Positions 14,848-21,631 of a stretch of 21,631 nt of DNA are shown piece after piece. Location: contig CAYLZD010000048.1 of assembly GCA_964388275.1 (NCBI GenBank), positions 1-21,631 of the forward strand. Reading direction: 5' to 3'. Origin of the DNA: JARYLZ01 sp964388275. Lineage in GTDB: Bacteria > Bacteroidota > Ignavibacteria > SZUA-365. The translations under genes and the position numbers were made by a program. Position 1 is the stretch's first letter; every line of letters begins with the position of its first letter. The notes beneath the pieces are model-generated. The model ran no database searches. It was not told the DNA's origin and saw only the letters and a program-made list of their open reading frames with translations.

Positions 14848-14984
14848 GTTCTTTCCTCTTTACATGAGCGCCGCGGACCAACAGAGAGGAGCGGGCGCGG
14901 GAGGGGACGGGAAACATTTCCTCTTAAACGGTGTTGCCGGATTACGACCACCAGCAGCCACGCTGCGACTTGTACGGTTCATAG

Positions 14985-15413
14985 TCAGGCGGCCGGCACG
15001 GCAGCATCCGGTTTATCGTAGCGTTGCAATAGTAGTGATGGCAGAGTCCAGACGAGGTTTGACATGGCATACCATACGATAAATGGTACAAGTACTGAAA
15101 AAAACTGAAGCGAAGCTGCGTATGCATACCGCCGGATCCTGACCCGGAGAAGCATTGAGATTGCGACGGACAATTCAAATAGAATAGCCACGGTCACACA
15201 AATACTTGCGTAGGCCCTAGCTTTGCTATGTGCAAGATCACGAATGAATGCAATAGGGGACAAGTCGAAGAGGCGGCCCAGCTCGAAAGAAGGCGTTTGT
15301 AGCGTGACAGAAAGATTGTACAGGGCCCCGGCAAGGAAAACACCGGCAATGAGCAGCTTGCCGGCTGTCAGCCAAGGAGAGTTAGTTCGTCCTATGTTGG
15401 ATGGTTGTGGCAT
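14985..15413 (-). CDS. DoxX-like small membrane protein
   Basis: A 142-aa protein with four predicted transmembrane segments (about 16-36, 65-87, 95-115 and 115-130). The first helix GKLLIAGVFLAGALYNL and overall size resemble the DoxX/DoxD-like superfamily, but the match is by layout rather than by a diagnostic motif. It ends in a short cytoplasmic tail QRYDKPDAAVPAA. The start ATG at 15413 has no ribosome site. It lies 137 bp upstream of the esterase gene and 131 bp downstream of the radical SAM gene, so it is probably a separate unit. Confidence 0.6.
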   Translation of the reverse strand: MPQPSNIGRTNSPWLTAGKLLIAGVFLAGALYNLSVTLQTPSFELGRLFDLSPIAFIRDLAHSKARAYASICVTVAILFELSVAISMLLRVRIRRYAYAASLQFFSVLVPFIVWYAMSNLVWTLPSLLLQRYDKPDAAVPAA

Positions 15414-15544
15414 TTATGTGCCGATCGATGGCTGACATTCCTGTTCAGTGGCTACATGGAAGAGCCGACAGCTGCAATCGTTATCCCGCGGCTTTGTCAG
15501 CTAACTCGAACTCACGTATTCAGCTGCCTTCATATGCACGTCAT

Positions 15545-16960
15545 CTATCCCGGAGAAGTGTCCTCTGATGACGCTCCGGAAGGAGCAAGTTCGAGCATCT
15601 CTATGAAGCACAGCGGATCAGAACCGTCGAGACGGCCGCAAGCGAGATAGGCCGACGCGCGGCATCCGCCGTGGCAGAAACTGGGAGCAAAGCGGCAGGT
15701 GCTGCAGTTTCCCGTCATGTGCTTCTTGCTCAACCGCCGGAGATAATTCAGAACAGGCGACTCGTGCCATATCCGCTCCAAGGAGTCCGAGAGCAGGTTG
15801 CCCAGTGGGAAGTCGTGCAGGAAGGGACAGGGATAAACGGTGCCGTCCGCTCCGACGCTTAGCTCGTCCTGGCCTGCGGAGCAGAGCATCGGCCCCTCGT
15901 CCGTTTCATCTCCCGCGGGCGGGTCCAGCAGGAAGAGGAAGGTTGACTCTGTGGAGATGTTGATCTGTCCCGCGAGCTCGCGGCTCCTCTCTGCCAGGAT
16001 ACGGCTCATCTTCAAAGAGCCGACCGGATCCAGACACAGCTCCATGCTGTTTCGCTGGCCCCGTCCGGCTGGTATGAATGGTATTGCCTTGAACGCGTTG
16101 CATCCGATTGCCACCGCCAGATCGATCAGCTCCGACAGCCGGCCTACGTTCTGTCCGGTGACAGTCGTGCTGATGCTCGTCGACAGGCCCTCGTCCTTCA
16201 GCCGCCGCAGAGTTTTACAGGCGTTCTCGAACGCGCCCGCTCGCCCTCGGAACCGGTCGTGCTCTGCGCCGATTCCGTCTATGCTGACCTGAACCTGGAA
16301 CACGGGCAACCCCCGCAATCCCTTGATTATCCTCGCCGGCAGATGGAATCCGTTTGTGGCGATGTCCATCCGCATGCCGGTGTCCGCAATGCGCGCCAGA
16401 AGCTCCAGGATGTCCGGGTGGAGGAAGGGCTCACCCCCGCTTAGTGAGAGGTACAGCACTTTGGCCGCTGCCAGGGCCTCGATGATCCTGAATGCCCCCT
16501 TCTTCCCAAGGGCCTTGGAATTCCCCGGTCCCGAGTCGGTCAGGCAGTGAGGGCAGTTCAGGTTACACGCGTAGGTCACGTCCCAGATTACACTCTTGGG
16601 CGCGGAAAGGATTGTGACGTCCTTAGGGACCGCGGTCGGGGAGGGCGTCGCCGCCGACTGAACGGGATCGACGAAATGCAGGGCGCAAGCACCGTTGAGC
16701 TTCTCCAGGGTATTCTCGATCAACGCCTCCACTGAGGCATCCTGGAGACGCAGGGAATTTCGGCAGGTCTCACTTATCTCAGCAAGCGTGTGCTCGCCGC
16801 GACACATCTGGGCGATAAGTGCCTCCCCCTCTCCCAGCTCCACTTCGACAGGCAGAAAGGGATTGAAGAGAATCGCGCCGAATGCCTCCTTACGGAGCGT
16901 GATAAATGAGAACAGGGCGGGCGACCGACCCGCCCTGTCTTTCAGTCGTGCTCTGTTCAT
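15545..16960 (-). CDS. Radical SAM/SPASM peptide maturase with N-terminal PqqD-like (RRE) domain
   Basis: A 471-aa protein. Residues about 17-97 match a PqqD-like winged helix, the RiPP recognition element that binds precursor peptides (LRKEAFGAILFNP..., EALIAQMCRGEHTLAEI). The radical SAM core starts with C132-NLN-C136-PH-C139, followed by SGGEP (174-178). A C-terminal SPASM region carries Cys360, Cys378, Cys419, Cys422, Cys429, Cys433, Cys441 and Cys451 for two auxiliary FeS clusters. Enzymes with this architecture cross-link Cys thiols to carbon atoms (sactipeptides, ranthipeptides) or join side chains (PqqE). The start overlaps the C25 gene's stop (TAATG), giving translational coupling. 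The only Cys-rich partner here is the C-terminus of that C25 protein, so I infer it is the substrate. Confidence 0.92.
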   Translation of the reverse strand: MNRARLKDRAGRSPALFSFITLRKEAFGAILFNPFLPVEVELGEGEALIAQMCRGEHTLAEISETCRNSLRLQDASVEALIENTLEKLNGACALHFVDPVQSAATPSPTAVPKDVTILSAPKSVIWDVTYACNLNCPHCLTDSGPGNSKALGKKGAFRIIEALAAAKVLYLSLSGGEPFLHPDILELLARIADTGMRMDIATNGFHLPARIIKGLRGLPVFQVQVSIDGIGAEHDRFRGRAGAFENACKTLRRLKDEGLSTSISTTVTGQNVGRLSELIDLAVAIGCNAFKAIPFIPAGRGQRNSMELCLDPVGSLKMSRILAERSRELAGQINISTESTFLFLLDPPAGDETDEGPMLCSAGQDELSVGADGTVYPCPFLHDFPLGNLLSDSLERIWHESPVLNYLRRLSKKHMTGNCSTCRFAPSFCHGGCRASAYLACGRLDGSDPLCFIEMLELAPSGASSEDTSPG

Positions 16961-19900
16961 TAGCCTCTGATCTTCTTGAGCATCATCATGAGCGCTTTCC
17001 GGTTCGCCGGGCTGAGTTTCGCAAGCACTTTCTTGACCCGGGCCGTGTTTAACTTCTCGCCCAGTTCCATGATGTCCTTGACACCGCAGGCCTTCGCTAT
17101 GTCGATGAAGTCCTTGAACGGGATCGGATCGATCTTTGGGCAGCCGGGGCCGATCGCCGCTTTACAGACCGAGATGAGCAAGCCGCAAGAGATCTTCGTG
17201 GGACACTCCATTATCTTCGCCTTGCATAGGATGGACGACCCGCAGGCGACAAGGGCTGAGCAGCTCACGGCGGGCCTGCAGCTCACCATGTTCTTGCACA
17301 GGATATCCGCCTTGCACTGGAGCATGGTCTTGCAGCCCAGCTTCTCCTTCACTGTGATGGTGCCGAAATACGGTACGCAGTCCGTAGCTGTGACCACGAC
17401 CTCCATGGTCCCCACAGTCGATGGATTAACGTGGACGCTCGCTTTTCCCGAGGCGTCGGTGGCAGCCCAGGTGACCGCCGTACCCGTTGCGATGCTGACC
17501 ATGGCGTCTTTAACCGGCGCCCCGGCGCTCGTCTTTACATCCACAACTACATCCTGGGCAGCCTTCATGACCTCGGAGGGATGGACCACCTTGATCGTCT
17601 TCGGCTTGCCGACCCAGACCGGCATTTCCGGATCGCCGAGCAGTATCTGTACGTACTTCGTCCAGACGTGCCCCAGCGACAAACGGGAATCGTTGAGCAG
17701 CGCCAGGTGGCGTGTAGTTTTAAGTCGGGTGAAGAACTCCCGCTCGAAGTCGTCCGCGACGCCGATCCATCCGAAGCGGGTGTAGCCCACGTAGGCGACC
17801 GCGCCTCCTTGCGGATTCAGCACCAGCCTCTCCGACATGGCGTCCTGCGCGCCGAAGTCAGCGGTCAGGCAGGACGCAGCGTAGGTGATGGGAGCCAGGA
17901 ATCCATTAGTCGCGGCCTGCGCCGTGGCGTTGTTCACTCCGCAGCAGCCTCCTTGCGACCCATGCCCGCTCAGGCTCAGAAAGTGGGGCCCGAGGTTGAG
18001 GGCATCGCGTACCCGGTCGTTCGTGAAATGCTGCACGGGCGGAGAGGCCGCGTCGGCTGCCGGCAGGTCGACCTCGTCCTCGTAGAGTCGGTTCACAACA
18101 TTCACGGACGGGAAGTCGGCGGCAATCTGTTTTCGAAGCGCTTCCTGGTCGGTCATTGAGAGGTCCGCTTCCGTGCGGTCGAAGATGAAGTTGAGCGGTG
18201 CGAGTTCGTCGGAGTTCCCGTAGACTACAACCCATTGTGTTATAATTGCGATCCGGTGCACGTGTCCGAAGATCGAGATCACCAACTCGCTCGGGCTCGG
18301 GTCGGTGTCGCTCTTGGCGAAATACCAGCCCCGTCCGAAAGCAGCTGCGTCGCTCGTGTAGGGTATAATCCGAATGTCGGCGGCCGTCACGCGCGCGAAG
18401 AGGCGCCACAACAGGTCGGAGAACGTCTCGTCGATCTTGATTAGAGTGAAAGGATCGCCCGCGGCATGGTAGTACCGATTGCCGCCGGGCGGGCTTACCG
18501 ATGATGGGTTGATCCAGAGGACGCCGCCGAAGTTGGTGGACACAAACGTGAAACGGCGCGTCCAGTCGAGGTTCAGAGCCGTGTCGTCCGGCCTGCGGAG
18601 TTGCTCATAGGCAATCACCTTCGTCACGAACGCATCTGCCTCGGCCGCGCTGCCGACGGGCGCGCGCCCGAGGCCCACATCAGCAGTGAACTCGACACCG
18701 TCCAAGTTGTTGGCGCCATAGCACTGCCCGTACAACCCGTTATCGAGTAGATCCCAGTCGTGCACACCCGACAGGCTGTAGTTCGGCCCAACTAGACTCG
18801 AGTAGTAAAGGTCGGTCGGGAGCATGTTCCACTCGTAAAGCCACTGGAGCCTGGCATTGACCAGCGCCGCCGGTCCATTGACGACCACGAACTGGGTTCG
18901 GTTGGCCGAGCGCGCGCTGTAAGTGTTGTCGGTCGTGTAGTACCAGCCGGGGTTAGTGGCGTTTGAGGTCCCCGCCACGTCCTGGGGTATGAGGGTGCCG
19001 CCGTTGGGGTTCACCAGGATGTGCGGTGTACCGCCGGGCCACCACTCGCCGGGATTCACGACGTGCATGTGCAACTGGGTCCCGTTCCAAAACGAGCGGT
19101 TGTCCTCGGGAGGATTGACCGTATCCACGTTTATGTACCCGCGTAGATCGCCTGCAACCCATCGGACCGGAATGATGTTGACGTCCCCGCCGAGCAGTAC
19201 CCATGAGACGCCCAGATTGGCGTGGGCCCACTTGAGGAAGTTACGCAAGACCTCCTGGAGATCGCGGGCGCCGGTCTTGAAGTCTCCGTACAATCCGTTG
19301 ACGATGTCTGTTACGGTGATGACTCGAGTGCGCAGCCCACGCCTGTTTTTCCAGTTCGCGAGCCGGGTGAAAGCGGCTACAATGTCGCCCACCGATCCTG
19401 AAGGCACGATGGTGGTGGCGTTCCACTCCTGGTTATCGGTGATGATCAGATAATCGCAATCCCCCATGAAGAAGGGGTAGAGGTCGCTGATGTCGACAAT
19501 CCATTCCGGGTTCAGGACCTCGGCCCGTAGGATATCGACAAGCCTCCTGGCTTCCCCGCGGCTTCGCGGCGGCTTGAAGAAGCGGGAGCCGACGAATGGA
19601 CCTTTCTTCTCGGTCTTCGTCGACTCGTAAGAGATCATGAGCCGGATCTCGGTAGCAAGTTCGATCATACCTGCGGCATTCTGGCTCGCCGGCGAGACTT
19701 CGATTGTGGCGATCGTCGCGACTCCTCTGTGCTCGAGACTCACGAGCCGTGCCGCCGGCAGCTTCTTCGCGAGCACCGACTGATAGGTTGGCAGATGAGG
19801 AGGAGTCACGCCTCTCGGCCGCAGGAACTCCGGGCGCGCCACAGCAGGCTTGCTCGGTTTGGCATGCGACGGCTTGAATTTGACCATCGGCATGGCAGGT

Positions 19901-20199
19901 TGTAGTTCTTGCACGGGCGCCACGAAGACCGGCGTTGAGGTGATCGTTTTTTTCTTGTCAATCGCGACTTCGAACTTAACGATGTCGCTGAAGGCTGGTA
20001 GAGCCAGCCGTACGAGCTGCACCGGAAAGCCGGGCTCGCCCGGCTCGCCGGCTGTGTGAGAATACTCGAGGTCGACAACGGTGCCGAACGGAGTGTCCGT
20101 CAGGACCAGGGCCTTTGCACTGAAAGCGATCCGCACACTCAGGCTGCCCTTTTCCCGACCAGGCTCGCCCGTGATTCGAATCGTCCGCGTTTTCGCCAT
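16960..20199 (-). CDS. C25-family (gingipain-like) cysteine peptidase with C-terminal Cys-hexad repeats
   Basis: A 1079-aa protein. Residues 1-240 resemble a C25 propeptide region. The catalytic region (about 245-865) contains a probable His/Cys dyad, His746 in LSGHGSQGG and Cys777 in YAASCLTADFG; their 31-residue spacing is close to that of gingipain R. Residues about 868-950 form an Ig- or carboxypeptidase-regulatory-like domain. Then come Cys956, 962, 968, 974, 980, 986, 992, 999, 1005, 1012 and 1020, which outline ten units of C-X3-[ILV]-X, and a charged helical tail (1021-1079) with Cys1038. Unlike most C25 enzymes it has no signal peptide and no type IX sorting domain. The start ATG at 20199 follows AAAGGAG. 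The next gene, a radical SAM maturase, overlaps by one base. The Cys tail looks like a RiPP core fused to its own protease. Confidence 0.93.
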   Translation of the reverse strand: MAKTRTIRITGEPGREKGSLSVRIAFSAKALVLTDTPFGTVVDLEYSHTAGEPGEPGFPVQLVRLALPAFSDIVKFEVAIDKKKTITSTPVFVAPVQELQPAMPMVKFKPSHAKPSKPAVARPEFLRPRGVTPPHLPTYQSVLAKKLPAARLVSLEHRGVATIATIEVSPASQNAAGMIELATEIRLMISYESTKTEKKGPFVGSRFFKPPRSRGEARRLVDILRAEVLNPEWIVDISDLYPFFMGDCDYLIITDNQEWNATTIVPSGSVGDIVAAFTRLANWKNRRGLRTRVITVTDIVNGLYGDFKTGARDLQEVLRNFLKWAHANLGVSWVLLGGDVNIIPVRWVAGDLRGYINVDTVNPPEDNRSFWNGTQLHMHVVNPGEWWPGGTPHILVNPNGGTLIPQDVAGTSNATNPGWYYTTDNTYSARSANRTQFVVVNGPAALVNARLQWLYEWNMLPTDLYYSSLVGPNYSLSGVHDWDLLDNGLYGQCYGANNLDGVEFTADVGLGRAPVGSAAEADAFVTKVIAYEQLRRPDDTALNLDWTRRFTFVSTNFGGVLWINPSSVSPPGGNRYYHAAGDPFTLIKIDETFSDLLWRLFARVTAADIRIIPYTSDAAAFGRGWYFAKSDTDPSPSELVISIFGHVHRIAIITQWVVVYGNSDELAPLNFIFDRTEADLSMTDQEALRKQIAADFPSVNVVNRLYEDEVDLPAADAASPPVQHFTNDRVRDALNLGPHFLSLSGHGSQGGCCGVNNATAQAATNGFLAPITYAASCLTADFGAQDAMSERLVLNPQGGAVAYVGYTRFGWIGVADDFEREFFTRLKTTRHLALLNDSRLSLGHVWTKYVQILLGDPEMPVWVGKPKTIKVVHPSEVMKAAQDVVVDVKTSAGAPVKDAMVSIATGTAVTWAATDASGKASVHVNPSTVGTMEVVVTATDCVPYFGTITVKEKLGCKTMLQCKADILCKNMVSCRPAVSCSALVACGSSILCKAKIMECPTKISCGLLISVCKAAIGPGCPKIDPIPFKDFIDIAKACGVKDIMELGEKLNTARVKKVLAKLSPANRKALMMMLKKIRG
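17140..17334 (-). other. Cys-hexad repeat array in the C25 protein (putative RiPP-like core)
   Basis: Encodes residues 956-1020. Six perfect six-residue steps (for example CKADIL, CRPAVS) are followed by units of 7, 6, 7 and 8 residues. Each has Cys at position 1 and Ile, Leu or Val at position 5. Lys follows Cys in five of the ten units. Confidence 0.9.
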
Positions 20200-20308
20200 T
20201 GTTTTCTCCTTTCAAAATGTGGTTTTCTGAAGAAGACTATCGAGGTTTGGAGGAATGGTCGGCCTGCTTAAGTTTCTGCTTCCCGGACGTCGAGGATCAA
20301 GTACGCTG

Positions 20309-20428
20309 TTAAGAGTTACTAGCATCCTCTTGCTCGGTATCTTGAATCGCTCGCTCAATTGGTTGGACAATATCGAGAAGTGCCGTGATTGTGAACTGTC
20401 GTATTTCACTCACGTATCGCGGCATCAT
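20309..20428 (-). CDS. Possible 39-aa small protein upstream of the C25 gene
   Basis: A short ORF starts at ATG 20428 (or 20425) and ends 109 bp before the C25 start, on the same strand. GAGGGG lies 5 nt before the ATG pair. The product MMPRYVSEIRQFTI... has a mildly amphipathic helix (IRQFTITALLDIVQPIERAI) and an acidic tail, with no cysteine. It could be a small partner or a leader ORF of the operon. It could also be chance, since a 70-codon frame lies on the opposite strand at 20255-20467 with a poorly spaced ribosome site. Confidence 0.3.
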   Translation of the reverse strand: MMPRYVSEIRQFTITALLDIVQPIERAIQDTEQEDASNS

Positions 20429-20467
20429 CCTAACCCCTCATCTACTACCGAATTTAAATCAGATTGA

Positions 20468-20490
20468 CCCGCATGAGCTGCGGGCTTTCT
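20468..20490 (+). terminator. Hairpin CCCGCA/TGCGGG followed by a pyrimidine tail
   Basis: 6-bp perfect arms with a 5-nt loop are followed on the plus strand by CTTTCTTGTTTCTG. It starts directly after the stop of a 70-codon plus-strand frame. No recognised plus-strand gene precedes it, so its role is uncertain. Confidence 0.35.
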
Positions 20491-20499
20491 TGTTTCTGT

Positions 20500-21225
20500 C
20501 TGAATAACAAACTCACAGATACTCCGAAGAAGGCGCCTTAATCCGTTGTGAGTAAGAGCATTTTTGCCAGCCTGTCGCTTTTGTCCTGCATGTTTAAGAC
20601 AAATCTAAAAGAACGTCACAGGACTCCGCATGCCGGATGGCCGACTGTTGAGGGCAAGTGCGCAAATCATTGTCGTCTGCACATCCTTGTGAGCGGGCAA
20701 ATGCCGGCTAGGCTGTATGTTACTGCCGCTCCCGAACTATGGTGCCGCGAAGGAACGCCGGTAGGTGACACAGATTGCGTGCAGGGTGATGACATCCTAT
20801 CCTGCTCTGCTGGGGCGTGCGGTGCGGTCCACCGGCAGCTGACTGATGTGGACGACGCCTTCACGCACGGCCGAAGCCGTGTTTCGACAGTCAAACGGAG
20901 ATGACTCACGCGATTCGTAATTCTTCCGATGTTTAATGTAGTAAACCTACGCAAAGAGCAGGGGATAGTCAAGACATTAATCGGTGATATGCGACAAAAT
21001 ATTCCGAAAGTGCCCGCAACCGGGCTTGCGGCCGGAAGCGGGCAGCGAGGAATGGAGTGTGATCCGGCGGATGAGTTGATCGTCCCGGCGCATCGGCGCA
21101 CAATGGCGCCGGGATCAAGGCGGTCGGCGGGCCGGCGCCCGGCCTGTGACCTGAAAAGGCGCGTAAGCGATCCGTCGAAAGGTATCGGATATTCCGCTAT
21201 ATTGCCGCGTGTGCATGGAGTCGGA
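20500..21225. other. Gene-poor stretch, no recognised gene
   Basis: Frames of up to about 200 codons exist on both strands (20548-20904 plus, 20667-21263 minus) but overlap each other, have no recognisable domain and differ in residue use from the genes around them. The right end must hold the promoter and leader of the M14-like gene. Confidence 0.6.
21083..21114. other. 9-bp inverted repeat upstream of the M14-like gene
   Basis: TCCCGGCGC (21083-21091) and GCGCCGGGA (21106-21114) form a perfect stem with a 14-nt loop, about 110 bp before the start codon. No T tract follows. It could be a leader structure or an operator. Confidence 0.35.
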
Positions 21226-21631
21226 ATGTTGATGATTGAAGCAGGCAAGCATCGGATAAGCATGGGAACAGCGCTACTGCTCCTGCTGCTTTGCGCCGGC
21301 CAGGCGGCCGCACAGCAGCGCTACAGCAGCATCCGCATTCCGCTGTCGGACGCAGTGGACGTGGAGGCGATCGCCCGGCTCGGTTTCCCGCTCGAGGAAG
21401 CGCGCGTGAAGCCTGGCCACAGCATTGAAATCTGGACGGGGGAGGAGGAGCGTAGACTTCTGGAGCGCGAAGGCATCGCTTATACGGTTCTGATAGCCGA
21501 TTGGAATGCTCATTATGCGGAACGCATCCGCGCCGATCACGTCACTTCCATTCAATCGATGCCGTATTCGCGCGCGGAGCATTTCCACCTCGGCGGCATG
21601 GGCGGGCATTTGACGCTCGAAGAACTGTACG
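21226..21631 (+). CDS. Secreted M14-type zinc carboxypeptidase, N-terminal part (truncated by window)
   Basis: The first 135 residues are visible. ATG 21226 has GGAG 5 nt upstream. A signal peptide follows (MGTALLLLLLCAGQAAAQ..., preceded by 12 polar residues; a later Met13 start would give a tighter signal). The next segment, YSSIRIPLSDAVDVEAIARL, then GFPLEEARVKPGHSIEIW and a linker to FHLGGMGGHLTLEEL, matches the prodomain and lead-in of secreted M14 carboxypeptidases, where SMGGYYTxxE precedes the catalytic domain. The zinc ligands lie beyond the window. Such enzymes trim C-terminal residues from extracellular proteins. It is divergent from the C25/radical SAM operon; no functional link can be shown. 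Confidence 0.72.
   Translation, partial: MLMIEAGKHRISMGTALLLLLLCAGQAAAQQRYSSIRIPLSDAVDVEAIARLGFPLEEARVKPGHSIEIWTGEEERRLLEREGIAYTVLIADWNAHYAERIRADHVTSIQSMPYSRAEHFHLGGMGGHLTLEELY

Noticed and set aside
20255..20467. 70-codon plus-strand frame ending at a terminator-like hairpin
   Set aside because: Its ribosome site GGAGG is only one base from the ATG, there is no homology, and it overlaps a minus-strand small ORF with better spacing.
20548..20904. 118-codon plus-strand frame with seven cysteines as a RiPP precursor
   Set aside because: No regular Cys pattern, no adjacent maturase on the same strand and no ribosome site; the Cys repeat in the C25 protein is a far better candidate.

Overview
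The window comes from a bacterium that looks Gram-negative: it encodes a probable outer-membrane barrel, a probable lipoprotein and several exported proteins, alongside a C25 (gingipain-type) peptidase and an M14 carboxypeptidase. A run of exactly 100 N inside a tandem repeat shows that this is a draft or metagenome scaffold. No gene here fixes the phylum. Gene families, mid-to-high GC and many stand-alone oddities suggest an uncultured lineage, which is inference only.

Left part (1-8.0 kb). On the minus strand lies a peroxide-stress pair, a PerR-type regulator followed by a 1-Cys-type peroxiredoxin cut by the window edge, with a good promoter and dyads upstream. Next come a parallel beta-helix (DUF1565-like) probable lipoprotein, a stand-alone GroES-like protein, a DedA/YqaA membrane protein and a class I methyltransferase. 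A CPBP (CAAX-type) membrane protease points right. A uroporphyrinogen-decarboxylase-family protein and a small outer-membrane barrel protein follow on the minus strand.

Middle (8.0-15.4 kb). An NmrA-like NAD(P)-binding protein is followed by tRNA-Asp(GTC) and its terminator. The 3' part of this tRNA and the terminator are tandemly repeated at least twice more. In those copies the anticodon arm and T arm are replaced by two sister 15-nt palindromes, and the assembly gap falls inside the array. Next are an exported hypothetical protein and a methyltransferase. A 1.1-kb gene-free stretch then holds a decayed IS21 istB 3' end, a 108-bp minisatellite and six 22-bp palindrome-containing repeats. 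After it come a small 2[4Fe-4S] ferredoxin, an N-terminally truncated TrmO, a membrane protein, an HSL-type esterase and a DoxX-like membrane protein, all on the minus strand.

Right part (15.5-21.6 kb). The most interesting locus is a two-gene minus-strand operon. A 1079-aa C25 cysteine peptidase without a visible signal peptide ends in ten near-perfect six-residue repeats beginning with Cys (C-X3-[ILV]-X), followed by a 59-aa charged tail. Its stop codon overlaps the start codon of a radical SAM/SPASM enzyme that carries an N-terminal PqqD-like (RiPP recognition) domain. I infer a protease-RiPP hybrid in which the maturase modifies the Cys repeats of the protease itself. A 39-codon ORF with a ribosome site lies upstream of the operon. 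The window ends in the start of a secreted M14-type carboxypeptidase on the plus strand.
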